Notes: generated from the sequence alone by a model not told the origin. A DNA stretch of 64,000 bases from Oryzias latipes (GCF_002234675.1 NC_019870.2:186001-250000); one strand, 5' to 3'. Shown: positions 1-14,529, counted from the stretch's first letter. Numbers and translations: made by a program.

Positions 1-3000
1 TTCACCACTCCCTACAGGCCTGGACAGATTCTCCACCCCTTACAAGCTGGACGGGTTCTCCAACCCCTAGAGGCCTGAACAGGTACTCCACCCCCACAGA
101 CCTGAACAGGTACTCCAACCCCTACAATCCTGAACAGGTACTCCACCCCCACAGGCCTGAACAGGTACTCCACCCCCACAGACCCGAACAAGTACTTCAC
201 CCCCACAGGCCTGAACAAGTACACCAACCCCCTACAGGCGTGGACAGGTTCTCCGCCCCCTACAGGCCTGGACAGGTACTCCACCCCCCACAGGCCTGAA
301 CAGGTACTCCACCGCCCTACAGGCGTGGACAGGTTCTCCACCCCTTACAGGCCTGGACAGGTACTCCAACCCCTAGAATCCTGAAAAGGTACTCCACCCC
401 CACAGGCCTGAACAGGTACTCCATCCCCCACAGGCTTGAACAGGTACACCAACACCCTACAGGCCTGGGCAGGTTCTCCATTCCCTACAGGCCTGGACAG
501 GTTCTCCACCCCTTACAAGCTGGACGGGTTCTCCAACCCCTAGAGGCCTGACCAGGTACTCCACCCCCAAAGACCTGAACAGGTTCTCCACCCCTTACAG
601 GCCTGGACAGGTACTCCAACCCCTAGAATCCTGAACAGGTACTCCACCCCCTACAGGCCTGGACAGGTTCTCAGCCCCCTGCAGGCCTGAACAGGTACTC
701 CACCCACCACAGACCTGAACAGGTACTCCAACCCCTACAGACCTGAACAGGTACTCCACCCCCTACAGGCCCGAACAGGTACTCCACCCCCTACAATCCT
801 GAACAGGTACTCCACCCCCCACAGGCCTGAACAGGTACTCCATCCCCTACAGGTCCGAACAGTTACTCCACCCCCACAGGCCTGAACAGGTTCTCCACTA
901 CCTACAGGCCTGGACAGGTCCTCCACCCCCACAGGCCTGAACAGGTACTCCACCCCCACAGGCCTGAACAGGTACTCCACCCCCTACAGGCCTGGACCGT
1001 TACTCCACCCCCTACAATCCTGAACAGGTACTCCATCCCCTACAGGCCTGAACAGGTACTCCACCCCTTACAGGTCCAAACAGGTACTCCACCCCCACAG
1101 GCCTGAACAGGTACTTCACCCCCACAGACCTGGACAGGTTCTCCACCTCCACAGGCCAGGACAGGTTGTCCATCCCCTACAGGCCAGGACAGGTTATCCA
1201 CCCCCACAGGCCTGGACAGGTTATCCACCCCCTACAGGCCTGAACAGGTACTCCAACCCCCTACAGGCCTGGTTCTCCACCCCCTACAGGCCTGGACAGG
1301 AACTTCACCCCTACAGGTCCGAACAGGTACTCCACCCCCGACAGTTCTGAACAGGTACTCCATCCCCTACAGGTCCGAACAGTTACTCCACCCCCACAGG
1401 CCTGAACAGGTTCTCCACCACCTACAGGCCTGGACAGGTCCTCCACCCCCACAGGCCTGAACAGGTACTCCACCCCCACAGGCCTGAACAGGTACTCCAC
1501 CCCCTACAGGCCTGGACCGTTACTCCACCCCCTACAATCCTGAACAGGTACTCCATCCCCTACAGGCCTGAACAGGTACTCCACCCCTTACAGGTCCAAA
1601 CAGGTACTCCACCCCCACAGGCCTGAACAGGTACTTCACCCCCACAGACCTGGACAGGTTCTCCACCTCCACAGGCCAGGACAGGTTATCCACCCCCAGA
1701 GGCCTGGACAGGTTATCCACCCCCACAGACCTGAAGAAGTACTTCACCCCCACAGGCCTGAACAGGTACACCAACCCCTACAGGCCTGGACAGGTTCTCC
1801 GCCCTACAGGCCTGGACAGGTACTCCACCCCCACAGACCTGAACAGGTTCTCCATCCCTTACAGGCCTGGACAGGTACTCCAACCCCTACAATCCTGAAC
1901 AGGTACTCCACCCCCACAGACCTGAACAGGTACTCCACCCCCACAGGCCTGAACAGGTACTCCACCCCCACAGGCCTGAACAGGTACTCCAACCCCTACA
2001 GGCCTGAACAGGTACTCCACCCCCTACAGGTCCAAACAGGTACTCCACCCCCTACAATCCTGAACAGGTACTCCACCCCCCCACAGGCCTGAACAGGTAC
2101 TCCAACCCCCACAGCCTGAACAGGTNNNNNNNNNNNNNNNNNNNNNNNNNNNNNNNNNNNNNNNNNNNNNNNNNNNNNNNNNNNNNNNNNNNNNNNNNNN
2201 NNNNNNNNNNNNNNNNNNNNNNNNNNNNNNNNNNNNNNNNNNNNNNNNNNNNNNNNNNNNNNNNNNNNNNNNNNNNNNNNNNNNNNNNNNNNNNNNNNNN
2301 NNNNNNNNNNNNNNNNNNNNNNNNNNNNNNNNNNNNNNNNNNNNNNNNNNNNNNNNNNNNNNNNNNNNNNNNNNNNNNNNNNNNNNNNNNNNNNNNNNNN
2401 NNNNNNNNNNNNNNNNNNNNNNNNNNNNNNNNNNNNNNNNNNNNNNNNNNNNNNNNNNNNNNNNNNNNNNNNNNNNNNNNNNNNNNNNNNNNNNNNNNNN
2501 NNNNNNNNNNNNNNNNNNNNNNNNNNNNNNNNNNNNNNNNNNNNNNNNNNNNNNNNNNNNNNNNNNNNNNNNNNNNNNNNNNNNNNNNNNNNNNNNNNNN
2601 NNNNNNNNNNNNNNNNNNNNNNNNNNNNNNNNNNNNNNNNNNNNNNNNNNNNNNNNNNNNNNNNNNNNNNNNNNNNNNNNNNNNNNNNNNNNNNNNNNNN
2701 NNNNNNNNNNNNNNNNNNNNNNNNNNNNNNNNNNNNNNNNNNNNNNNNNNNNNNNNNNNNNNNNNNNNNNNNNNNNNNNNNNNNNNNNNNNNNNNNNNNN
2801 NNNNNNNNNNNNNNNNNNNNNNNNNNNNNNNNNNNNNNNNNNNNNNNNNNNNNNNNNNNNNNNNNNNNNNNNNNNNNNNNNNNNNNNNNNNNNNNNNNNN
2901 NNNNNNNNNNNNNNNNNNNNNNNNNNNNNNNNNNNNNNNNNNNNNNNNNNNNNNNNNNNNNNNNNNNNNNNNNNNNNNNNNNNNNNNNNNNNNNNNNNNN

Positions 3001-6000
3001 NNNNNNNNNNNNNNNNNNNNNNNNNNNNNNNNNNNNNNNNNNNNNNNNNNNNNNNNNNNNNNNNNNNNNNNNNNNNNNNNNNNNNNNNNNNNNNNNNNNN
3101 NNNNNNNNNNNNNNNNNNNNNNNNNAGCCCTACAATCCTGAACAGGTACTCCACCCCCCCTACAGGCTGAACAGGTACTCCACCCCCTACAGGTCCAAAC
3201 AGGTACTCCACCCCCTACAATCCTGAACAGGTACTTCACCCCCACAGGCCTGGACAGGTTCTCCACCCCCTACAGGCCAGGACAGGTTATCCACCCCCAC
3301 AGGCCTGGACAGGTTATCCACCCCCTACAGGCCTGAACAGGTACTCGACCCCCACAGGCCTGAACAGGTACTCCAACCCCCTATAGGCCTGGTTCCTCCA
3401 CCCCCTACAGGCCTGGACAGGAACTTCACCCCTACAGGTCCGAACAGGTACTCCACCCCCCACAGGCCTGAACAGGTACTCCACCCCCTAATGGTCCAAA
3501 CAGGTTCTCCACCCCCTACAGGCCTGAACAGGTACTCCACCCGATACAGGTCCAAACAGGTACTCCACCCCCTACAATCCTGAACAGGTACTTCACCCCC
3601 ACAGGCCTGGACAGGTTCTCCACCCCCTACAGGCCAGGACAGGTTATCCACCCCCACAGGCCTGGACAGGTTATCCACCCCCTACAGGCCTGAACAGGTA
3701 CTCGACCCCCACAGGCCTGAACAGGTACTCCAACCCCCTATAGGCCTGGTTCTCCACCCCCTACAGGCCTGGACAGGAACTTCACCCCTACAGGTCCGAA
3801 CAGGTACTCCACCCCCCACAGGCCTGAACAGGTACTCCACCCCCTACAGGTCCAAACAGGTACTCCACCCCCTACAATCCTGAACAGGTACTCCACCCCC
3901 TCAGGCCTGAACAGGTACTCCAACCCCCTACAGGCCTGAACAGGTACTCCACCCCTACAATCCTGCACAGGTACTCCACCCCCACAGACCTGAACAGGTA
4001 CACCAACCCCCTACAGGCCTGGACAGGTTCTCCGCCCCTACAGGCCTGGACAGGTATTCCACCCCCCTACAGGCCTGGACAGGTACTCCACCCCCCACAG
4101 GCCTGAACAGGTACTCCACCCCCTACAGGCCCGAACAGGTACTCAACCCCCTACAGACCTGAACAGGTACTCCACCCCCCCAAGGGCCTAAACAGGTACT
4201 CCACCCCCTACAATCCTGAACAGGTACTCCACCCGCCACAGACCTGATCAGGTACTCCATCCCCCACAGGCTTGAACAGGTACACCAACCCCCTACAGGC
4301 GTAGACAGGTTCTCCGCCCCCTACAGGCCTGGACAGGTACTCCACCCCCCACAGGCCTGAACAAGTACTCCACCGCCCTACAGGCGTGGACAGGTTCTCC
4401 ACCCCTTACAGGCCTGGACAGGTACTCCACCCCCTACAATCCTGAACAGGTACTCCACCCCCACAGGCCTGGACAGGTACTCCACCCCCCACATGCCTGA
4501 ACAGGTACTCCACCCCCTACAGGCCCGAACAGGTACTCAACCCCCTACAGACCTGAACAGGTACTCCACCCCCCCAAGGGCCTAAACAGGTACTCCACCC
4601 CCTACAATCCTGAACAGGTACTCCACCCGCCACAGACCTGATCAGGTACTCCATCCCCCACAGGCTTGAACAGGTACACCAACACCCTACAGGCCTGGGC
4701 AGGTTCACCACTCCCTACAGGCCTGGACAGGTTCTCCACCCCTTACAAGCTGGACGGGTTCTCCAACCCCTAGAGGCCTGAACAGGTACTCCACCCCCAC
4801 AGACCTGAACAGGTACTCCAACCCCTACAATCCTGAACAGGTACTCCACCCCCACAGACCTGAACAGGTACACCAACCCCCTACAGGCCTGGACAGGTTC
4901 TCCGCCCCTACAGGCCTGGACAGGTATTTCACCCCCCTACAGGCCTGGACAGGTACTCCACCCCCCACAGGCCTGAACAGGTACTCCACCCCCTACAGGC
5001 CCGAACAGGTACTCAACCCCCTACAGACCTGAACAGGTACTCCACCCCCCCAAGGGCCTAAACAGGTACTCCACCCCCTACAATCCTGAACAGGTACTCC
5101 ACCCGCCACAGACCTGATCAGGTACTCCATCCCCCACAGGCTTGAACAGGTACACCAACCCCCTACAGGCGTAGACAGGTTCTCCGCCCCCTACAGGCCT
5201 GGACAGGTACTCCACCCCCCACAGGCCTGAACAAGTACTCCACCGCCCTACAGGCGTGGACAGGTTCTCCACCCCTTACAGGCCTGGACAGGTACTCCAC
5301 CCCCTACAATCCTGAACAGGTACTCCACCCCCACAGGCCTGGACAGGTACTCCACCCCCCACATGCCTGAACAGGTACTCCACCCCCTACAGGCCCGAAC
5401 AGGTACTCAACCCCCTACAGACCTGAACAGGTACTCCACCCCCCCAAGGGCCTAAACAGGTACTCCACCCCCTACAATCCTGAACAGGTACTCCACCCGC
5501 CACAGACCTGATCAGGTACTCCATCCCCCACAGGCTTGAACAGGTACACCAACACCCTACAGGCCTGGGCAGGTTCACCACTCCCTACAGGCCTGGACAG
5601 GTTCTCCACCCCTTACAAGCTGGACGGGTTCTCCAACCCCTAGAGGCCTGAACAGGTACTCCACCCCCACAGACCTGAACAGGTACTCCAACCCCTACAA
5701 TCCTGAACAGGTACTCCACCCCCACAGGCCTGAACAGGTACTCCACCCCCACAGACCCGAACAAGTACTTCACCCCCACAGGCCTGAACAAGTACACCAA
5801 CCCCCTACAGGCGTGGACAGGTTCTCCGCCCCCTACAGGCCTGGACAGGTACTCCACCCCCCACAGGCCTGAACAGGTACTCCACCGCCCTACAGGCGTG
5901 GACAGGTTCTCCACCCCTTACAGGCCTGGACAGGTACTCCAACCCCTAGAATCCTGAAAAGGTACTCCACCCCCACAGGCCTGAACAGGTACTCCATCCC

Positions 6001-9000
6001 CCACAGGCTTGAACAGGTACACCAACACCCTACAGGCCTGGGCAGGTTCTCCATTCCCTACAGGCCTGGACAGGTTCTCCACCCCTTACAAGCTGGACGG
6101 GTTCTCCAACCCCTAGAGGCCTGACCAGGTACTCCACCCCCAAAGACCTGAACAGGTTCTCCACCCCTTACAGGCCTGGACAGGTACTCCAACCCCTAGA
6201 ATCCTGAACAGGTACTCCACCCCCTACAGGCCTGGACAGGTTCTCAGCCCCCTGCAGGCCTGAACAGGTACTCCACCCACCACAGACCTGAACAGGTACT
6301 CCAACCCCTACAGACCTGAACAGGTACTCCACCCCCTACAGGCCCGAACAGGTACTCCACCCCCTACAATCCTGAACAGGTACTCCACCCCCCACAGGCC
6401 TGAACAGGTACTCCATCCCCTACAGGTCCGAACAGTTACTCCACCCCCTACAATCCTGAACAGGTACTCCACCCCCCACAGGCCTGAACAGGTACTCCAT
6501 CCCCTACAGGCCTGGACAGGTACTCCAACCCCTACAATCCTGAACAGGTACTCCACCCCCCACAGGCCTGAACAGGTACTCCATCCCCTACAGGCCCGAA
6601 CAGGTACTCCACCCCCTACAATCCTGAACAGGTACTCCACCCCCCACAGGCCTGAACAGGTACTCCATCCCCTACAGGCCTGGACAGGTCCTCCACCCCC
6701 ACAGGCCTGAACAGGTACTCCACCCCCACAGGCCTGAACAGGTACTCCACCCCCTACATTCTTGAACAGGTACTCCACCCCCTACAGGCCTGAACAGGTA
6801 CTCCACCCCCTACAGGTCCAAACAGGTACTCCACCCCCTACAATCCTGAACAGGTACTCCACCCCCACAGGCCTGAAAAGGTACTTCACCCCCACAGGCC
6901 TGGACAGGTTGTCCATCCCCTACAGGCCAGGACAGGTTATCCACCCCCACAGGCCTGGACAGGTTATCCACCCCCACAGGCCTGGACAGGTTATCCACCC
7001 CCTACAGGCCTGAACAGGTACTCCAACCCCCTACAGGCCTGGTTCTCCACCCCCTACAGGCCTGGACAGGAACTTCACCCCTACAGGTCCGAACAGGTAC
7101 TCCACCCCCGACAGTTCTGAACAGGTACTCCATCCCCTACAGGTCCGAACAGTTACTCCACCCCCACAGGCCTGAACAGGTTCTCCACCACCTACAGGCC
7201 TGGACAGGTCCTCCACCCCCACAGGCCTGAACAGGTACTCCACCCCCACAGGCCTGAACAGGTACTCCACCCCCTACAGGCCTGGACCGTTACTCCACCC
7301 CCTACAATCCTGAACAGGTACTCCATCCCCTACAGGCCTGAACAGGTACTCCACCCCCTACAGGTCCAAACAGGTACTCCACCCCCACAGGCCTGAACAG
7401 GTACTTCACCCCCACAGACCTGGACAGGTTCTCCACCTCCACAGGCCAGGACAGGTTATCCACCCCCAGAGGCCTGGACAGGTTATCCACCCCCACAGAC
7501 CTGAAGAAGTACTTCACCCCCACAGGCCTGAACAGGTACACCAACCCCCTACAGGCCTGGACAGGTTCTCCGCCCCTACAGGCCTGGACAGGTACTCCAC
7601 CCCCACAGACCTGAACAGGTTCTCCATCCCTTACAGGCCTGGACAGGTACTCCAACCCCTACAATCCTGAACAGGTACTCCACCCCCACAGACCTGAACA
7701 GGTACTCCACCCCCACAGGCCTGAACAGGTACTCCACCCCCACAGGCCTGAACAGGTACTCCAACCCCTACAGGCCTGAACAGGTACTCCACCCCCTACA
7801 GGTCCAAACAGGTACTCCACCCCTACAATCCTGCACAGGTACTCCACCCCCACAGGCCTGAAAAGGTACTTCACCCCCACAGGCCTGGACAGGTTGTCCA
7901 TCCCCTACAGGCCAGGACAGGTTATCCACCCCCACAGGCCTGGACAGGTTATCCACCCCCACAGGCCTGGACAGGTTATCCACCCCCTACAGGCCTGAAC
8001 AGGTACTCCAACCCCCTACAGGCCTGGTTCTCCACCCCCTACAGGCCTGGACAGGAACTTCACCCCTACAGGTCCGAACAGGTACTCCACCCCCGACAGT
8101 TCTGAACAGGTACTCCATCCCCTACAGGTCCGAACAGTTACTCCACCCCCACAGGCCTGAACAGGTTCTCCACCACCTACAGGCCTGGACAGGTCCTCCA
8201 CCCCCACAGGCCTGAACAGGTACTCCACCCCCACAGGCCTGAACAGGTACTCCACCCCCTACAGGCCTGGACCGTTACTCCACCCCCTACAATCCTGAAC
8301 AGGTACTCCATCCCCTACAGGCCTGAACAGGTACTCCACCCCCTACAGGTCCAAACAGGTACTCCACCCCCACAGGCCTGAACACGTACTTCACCCCCAC
8401 AGACCTGGACAGGTTCTCCACCTCCACAGGCCAGGACAGGTTATCCACCCCCAGAGGCCTGGACAGGTTATCCACCCCCACAGACCTGAAGAAGTACTTC
8501 ACCCCCACAGGCCTGAACAGGTACACCAACCCCCTACAGGCCTGGACAGGTTCTCCGCCCCTACAGGCCTGGACAGGTACTCCACCCCCACAGACCTGAA
8601 CAGGTTCTCCATCCCTTACAGGCCTGGACAGGTACTCCAACCCCTACAATCCTGAACAGGTACTCCACCCCCACAGACCTGAACAGGTACTCCACCCCCA
8701 CAGGCCTGAACAGGTACTCCACCCCCACAGGCCTGAACAGGTACTCCAACCCCTACAGGCCTGAACAGGTACTCCACCCCCTACAGGTCCAAACAGGTAC
8801 TCCACCCCTACAATCCTGCACAGGTACTCCACCCCCACAGACCTGAACAGGTACACCAACCCCCTACAGGCCTGGACAGGTTCTCCGCCCCTACAGGCCT
8901 GGACAGGTATTCCACCCCCCTACAGGCCTGGACAGGTACTCCACCCCCCACAGGCCTGAACAGGTACTCCACCCCCTACAGGCCCGAACAGGTACTCAAC

Positions 9001-12000
9001 CCCCTACAGACCTGAACAGGTACTCCACCCCCCCAAGGGCCTAAACAGGTACTCCACCCCCTACAATCCTGAACAGGTACTCCACCCGCCACAGACCTGA
9101 TCAGGTACTCCATCCCCCACAGGCTTGAACAGGTACACCAACCCCCTACAGGCGTAGACAGGTTCTCCGCCCCCTACAAGCCTGGACAGGTACTCCACCC
9201 CCCACAGGCCTGAACAAGTACTCCACCGCCCTACAGGCGTGGACAGGTTCTCCACCCCTTACAGGCCTGGACAGGTACTCCACCCCCTACAATCCTGAAC
9301 AGGTACTCCACCCCCACAGGCCTGGACAGGTACTCCACCCCCCACATGCCTGAACAGGTACTCCACCCCCTACAGGCCCGAACAGGTACTCAACCCCCTA
9401 CAGACCTGAACAGGTACTCCACTCCCCCAAGGGCCTAAACAGGTACTCCACCCCCTACAATCCTGAACAGGTACTCCACCCGCCACAGACCTGATCAGGT
9501 ACTCCATCCCCCACAGGCTTGAACAGGTACACCAACACCCTACAGGCCTGGGCAGGTTCACCACTCCCTACAGGCCTGGACAGGTTCTCCACCCCTTACA
9601 AGCTGGACGGGTTCTCCAACCCCTAGAGGCCTGAACAGGTACTCCACCCCCACAGACCTGAACAGGTACTCCAACCCCTACAATCCTGAACAGGTACTCC
9701 ACCCCCACAGACCTGAACAGGTACTCCACCCCCACAGGCCTTAACAGGTACTCCACCCCCACAGACCCGAACAAGTACTTCACCCCCACAGGCCTGAACA
9801 AGTACACCAACCCCCTACAGGCGTGGACAGGTTCTCCGCCCCCTACAGGCCTGGACAGGTACTCCACCCCCCACAGGCCTGAACAGGTACTCCACCGCCC
9901 TACAGGCGTGGACAGGTTCTCCACCCCTTACAGGCCTGGACAGGTACTCCAACCCCTAGAATCCTGAACAGGTACTCCACCCCCACAGGCCTGAACAGGT
10001 ACTCCATCCCCCACAGGCTTGAACAGGTACACCAACACCCTACAGGCCTGGGCAGGTTGTCCACTCCCTACAGGCCTGGACAGGTTCTCCACCCCTTACA
10101 AGCTGGACGGGTTCTCCAACCCCTAGAGGCCTGACCAGGTACTCCACCCCCAAAGACCTGAACAGGTTCTCCACCCCTTACAGGCCTGGACAGGTACTCT
10201 AACCCCTAGAATCCTGAACAGGTACTCGACCCCCACAGGCCTGGACAGGTACTCCACCCCCTACAGGCCTGGACAGGTTCTCAGCCCCCTGCAGGCCTGA
10301 ACAGGTACTCCACCCACCACAGACCTGAACAGGTACTCCAACCCCTACAGACCTGAACAGGTACTCCACCCCCTACAGGCCCGAACAGGTACTCCACCCC
10401 CTACAATCCTGAACAGGTACTCCACCCCCCACAGGCCTGAACAGGTACTCCATCCCCTACAGGTCCGAACAGTTACTCCACCCCCACAGGCCTGAACAGG
10501 TTCTCCACTACCTACAGGCCTGGACAGGTCCTCCACCCCCACAGGCCTGAACAGGTACTCCACCCCCTACATTCCTGAACAGGTACTCCACCCCTACAGG
10601 CCTGAACAGGTACTCCACCCCCTACAGGTCCAAACAGGTACTCCACCCCCTACAATCCTGAACAGGTACTCCACCCCCACAGGCCTGAAAAGGTACTTCA
10701 CCCCCACAGGCCTGGACAGGTTGTCCATCCCCTACAGGCCAGGACAGGTTATCCACCCCCACAGGCCTGGACAGTTTATCCACCCCCACAGGCCTGGACA
10801 GGTTATCCACCCCCTACAGGCCTGAACAGGTACTCCAACCCCCTACAGGCCTGGTTCTCCACCCCCTACAGGCCTGGACAGGAACTTCACCCCTACAGGT
10901 CCGAACAGGTACTCCACCCCCGACAGGCCTGAACAGGTACTCTATCCCCTACAGGTCCGAACAGTTACTCCACCCCCACAGGCCTGAACAGGTTCTCCAC
11001 CACCTACAGGCCTGGACAGGTCCTCCACCCCCACAGGCCTGAACAGGTACTCCACCCCCACAGGCCTGAACAGGTACTCCACCCCCTACAGGCCTGGACC
11101 GTTACTCCACCCCCTACAATCCTGAACAGGTACTCCACCCCCTACAGGCCTGAACAGGTACTCCACCCCCTACAGGTCCAAACAGGTACTCCACCCCCAC
11201 AGGCCTGAACAGGTACTTCACCCCCACAGACCTGGACAGGTTCTCCACCTCCACAGGCCAGGACAGGTTATCCACCCCCAGAGGCCTGGACAGGTTATCC
11301 ACCCCCACAGACCTGAAGAAGTACTTCACCCCCACAGGCCTGAACAGGTACACCAACCCCTTACAGGCCTGGACAGGTTCTCCGCCCCTACAGGCCTGGA
11401 CAGGTACTCCACCCCCACAGACCTGAACAGGTTCTCCATCCCTTACAGGCCTGGACAGGTACTCCAACCCCTACAATCCTGAACAGGTACTCCACCCCCA
11501 CAGACCTGAACAGGTACTCCACCCCCACAGGCCTGAACAGGTACTCCACCCCCACAGGCCTGAACAGGTACTCCAACCCCTACAGACCTGAACAGGTACT
11601 CCACCCCCTACAGGCCCTAACAGTTACTCCACCCCCTACAATCCTGAACAGGTTCTCCACCCACCACAGGCCTGAACAGGTACTCCACCCCCCACAGACC
11701 TAAACAGGTACTCCTTCCCCTACAGGTCCGAACAGGTACTCCTCCCCCACAGGCCTGAACAGGTTCTCCACCCCCTACAGGCCTGGACAGGTCCTCCACC
11801 CCCACAGGCCTGAACAGGTACTCCAACCCCTACAGGCCTGGACAAGTACTCCACCCCCTACAATCCTGAACAGGTACTCCACCCCCACAGGCCTGAACAG
11901 GTACTCCACCCCCTACAGGTCCAAACAGGTACTCCACCATCTACAATCCTGAACAGGTACTCCAACCCCCTACAGGCCTGGTTTTCCACCCCCTACAGGC

Positions 12001-13272
12001 CTGGACAGGAACTTTACCCCTACAGGTCCGAACAGGTACTCCACCCCCCACAGGCCTGAACTGGTACTCCACCCCCTACAATCCTGAACAGGTAGGTACT
12101 CCACCCCCACAGGCCTGAACAGGTACTCCAACCCCCTACAGGCCTGGTTCTCCACCCCCTACAGGCCTGGACAGGAACTTCACCCCTACATGTCCGAACA
12201 GGTACTCCACCCCCCACAGGCCTGAACAGGTACTCCACCCCCTACAGGTCCAAACAGGTTCTCCACCCCCTACAATCCTGAACAGGTACTCCACCCCCAC
12301 AGGCCTGAACAGGTACTCCAACCCCCTACAGGCCTGAACAGGTACTCCACCCCCTACAGGTCCAAACAGGTACTCCACCCCCTACAACCCTGAACAGGTA
12401 CTCCACCCTTTACATGTCCTAACAGGTACTCCACCCCTACAATCCTGAACAGGTACTCCACCCCCACAGACCTGAACAAGTACTTCACCCCCACAGGCCT
12501 GAACAGGTACACCAACCCCCTACAGGCCTGGACAGGTACTCCACCCCCCACAGGCCTGAACAGGTACTCCACCCCCTACAGGCCCGAACAGGTACTCCAC
12601 CCCCTACAGACCTGAACAGGTACTCCACCCCCTACAGGCCCGAACAGGTACTCCACCCGCCACAGACCTGAACAGGTACTCCACCCCCTACAGGCACGAA
12701 CAGGTACTCCACCCCCACAGGCCTGAACAGGTATTCCACCCCCTACAAGTCCAAACAGGTACTCCACCCCCTACAATCCTGAACAGGTACTCCACCCGCC
12801 ACAGACCTGATCAGGTACTCCATCCCCCACAGGCTTGAACAGGTACACCAACACCCTACAGGCCTGGGCAGGATTTCCACTCCATACAGGCCTGGACAGG
12901 TTCTCCACCCCTTACAAGCTGGACGGGTTATCCAACCCCTAGAGGCCTGAACAGGTACTCCACCCCCGCAGACCTGAACAGGTTCTCCATCCCTTACAGG
13001 CTCGAACAGGTACTCCACCCCCTACAATCCTGAACAGGTACTCCACCCCCACAGGCCTGAACAGGTACTCCACCCCCTACAATCCTGAACAGGTACTTCA
13101 CCCCCACAGGCCTGAACTGGTACTTCACCCCCACAGGCCTGGACAGGTACTCCAACCCCCTACAGGCCTGGACTTGTTCAGCACCCTCACAGGCCTTGAC
13201 AGGTTATCCACCCCCTACATGCCTGAACAGGTACTCCACCCCCTACAGGCCTGGACAGGTTATCCACCCTCT
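1..13272. repeat. 27-bp GC-rich minisatellite with higher-order structure
   Basis: The whole stretch is a tandem array whose basic unit is about 27 bp (variants of 28-29 bp), with the core CAGGCCTGAACAGGTACTCC followed by a C-run such as ACCCCCTA. CAGGCCTG in each unit is a perfect palindrome. Variants (gaacagg/ggacagg, tactcc/ttctcc/ttatcc, caatcctg for caggcctg) are arranged in larger blocks. A block at 4208-4711 recurs at 5078-5581 (period 870) and at 9061-9564. A block at 7031-7764 recurs at 8016-8749 (period 985) and partly at 1261-1992. Positions 12-341 recur at 5585-5914 and 9568-9924. The many open frames on the minus strand arise because 27 is a multiple of three; nothing suggests a real gene. 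The array is interrupted by an assembly gap, so its true length is unknown. Confidence 0.97.
2126..3125. other. assembly gap (1000 N)
   Basis: Exactly 1000 undetermined bases inside the minisatellite. The round number suggests a placeholder of unknown true size. Both edges are minisatellite sequence, so the gap most likely hides more of the same array. Confidence 0.97.
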
Positions 13273-13504
13273 AGAGTTCTTTCAATGCCAGAGATACTGG
13301 AGGTATGGTGTCTTTTTGCTGATTCACTGTCCAATGTTTGATGACTGACTGTTTGGATATTTTTTATGTCGCACCCAGTAGTATGTATCAAGTTGAACAA
13401 CTGTGTCTTGTAAAAAGATAGTGTGTGTATGGGGGGGGGGTTGCCTGTTACCCCGCACAGAGGGTGACACACAAAGCTCCAACCCCCTTTTTTTTTTTTT
13501 TTTT

Positions 13505-13885
13505 AACTTGTTCTGTCCAACAGCTGGGCAGACAGACGAGAGCTGAGGGCCTCTTGTGTTGGACATATTTTGCTTTAACAAGAGGGGTTATTAATCTTCT
13601 GACAAACCAAAGGTATGTCTGAATAAACCCCTTTTGTAATTGAGGCCAAACTTTATTAATTTCAATCATGTCTGAAAATCTTTGGTGTTGGACCGGACGG
13701 AAAAGGAAAGAGGGGAAGAAGAGAGAGGGACGCTAGAGAGAGGGGGCGGTAGGGGGTGATAATAGGAGGGGAAGGGGGATAAGACTATGAAGCAGCATAG
13801 AGCAGACAGGTTTACTGGTTGTTAATCATTATGGTAAGGTTCAAATGCAGTACAAAAAGGGCGGGGCCCGTCTACACACACACTC
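13505..13885 (-). repeat. interspersed repeat, copy A of an inverted pair
   Basis: The reverse complement of this segment aligns along its length with 23790-24150. Shared landmarks include a stretch reading AATAAAGTTTGG, then AAAAGGGGTTTATTCAGACATACC, split here only by small changes, then a TCCAACACAAGAGGC segment and a GCTGTTGGACAG end next to a T-run. The purine-rich part (13690-13790) matches the pyrimidine-rich part of the other copy, and the match continues to a GGCCCC-GCCC motif. No coding capacity or clear terminal repeats are visible, so the family is not identified. Confidence 0.8.
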
Positions 13886-14529
13886 AAATGTTATCAACAC
13901 ACCAACCAACCCCCTTTTTTGAACACAAGCTGTTGTCATGTCTCTGTAGTCAAGGACAGTCAGAGTAACTTTCATAATCGGAGGAAAATAGGGAATCAAA
14001 CATCCGATTCTTCATTTGAATCTAAACTTATGACATTTTTCAGGTTTCAATAAATCGAAGTAACCCCCCACCCCCAGTGTGACCTGATTCAAAAGTAGCT
14101 GGGAGGAAATCCACTATCTTATCAGTGTGAGGCCTTGGCTTTGTTTGGTGAAAACAGTACGTGATCTGGGGCCCAAATCAGGACAAGGTTCTGGTTCAGT
14201 AATGGTTTTCCTTCCAGAGTGGCTTCAACTGTTCACAACATGAAACACATCGGCGATGGGTACCAGCAGAGAAGAAAAACTAGGCGTGGCATTTGCGGTT
14301 CTGGATCGGTTCTCAGGCTTCAAACTGGGCTTTATCAGGGCTCCTCTCCAATCTGGCTCCGGCTCCAAGATAACAAAACCTTATTTTGGTCAGAGAAGAG
14401 GAGGAGCTCGTCTCCTCTCTTCACCTTAGATGCTTTATTCAGTGTGCAGGCGGTTTGGGTCAGTTTCGGGCTGCACAACCATCAGCACCTGTCGACTTCA
14501 GGGGGCGGGGTTTTATCCTCAGTGGTAAG
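13886..14529 (+). promoter_or_regulatory. 5' flank of the mucin-like gene (putative promoter/5' UTR)
   Basis: Non-repetitive sequence directly upstream of the signal-peptide exon. It contains a GGGGGCGGGG GC-box-like run (14501-14510), an E-box CACCTG (14486-14491) and a TTTTATCC stretch just before the ATG. No convincing TATA box can be fixed at a sensible distance, because the transcription start is unknown. A splice-acceptor-like TATCCTCAG at 14514-14522 means the ATG exon could instead begin there, with a non-coding exon further upstream. Confidence 0.35.

Noticed and set aside
12..13018. Many minus-strand frames such as MEYLFRPVGVEYLFRPVG in the minisatellite
   Set aside because: The repeat unit is a multiple of 3, so any stop-free unit gives a long frame. 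Frames start and end wherever a 28-bp variant shifts phase, with no splice or expression signals.
1..13272. CRISPR-like regular repeats
   Set aside because: There are no unique spacers between repeats, no cas genes, and the setting is clearly a vertebrate genome.
13260..13669. Short frames around the T-run at 13484-13504
   Set aside because: They overlap the non-coding interspersed repeat and simple sequence, and no conserved protein is apparent.
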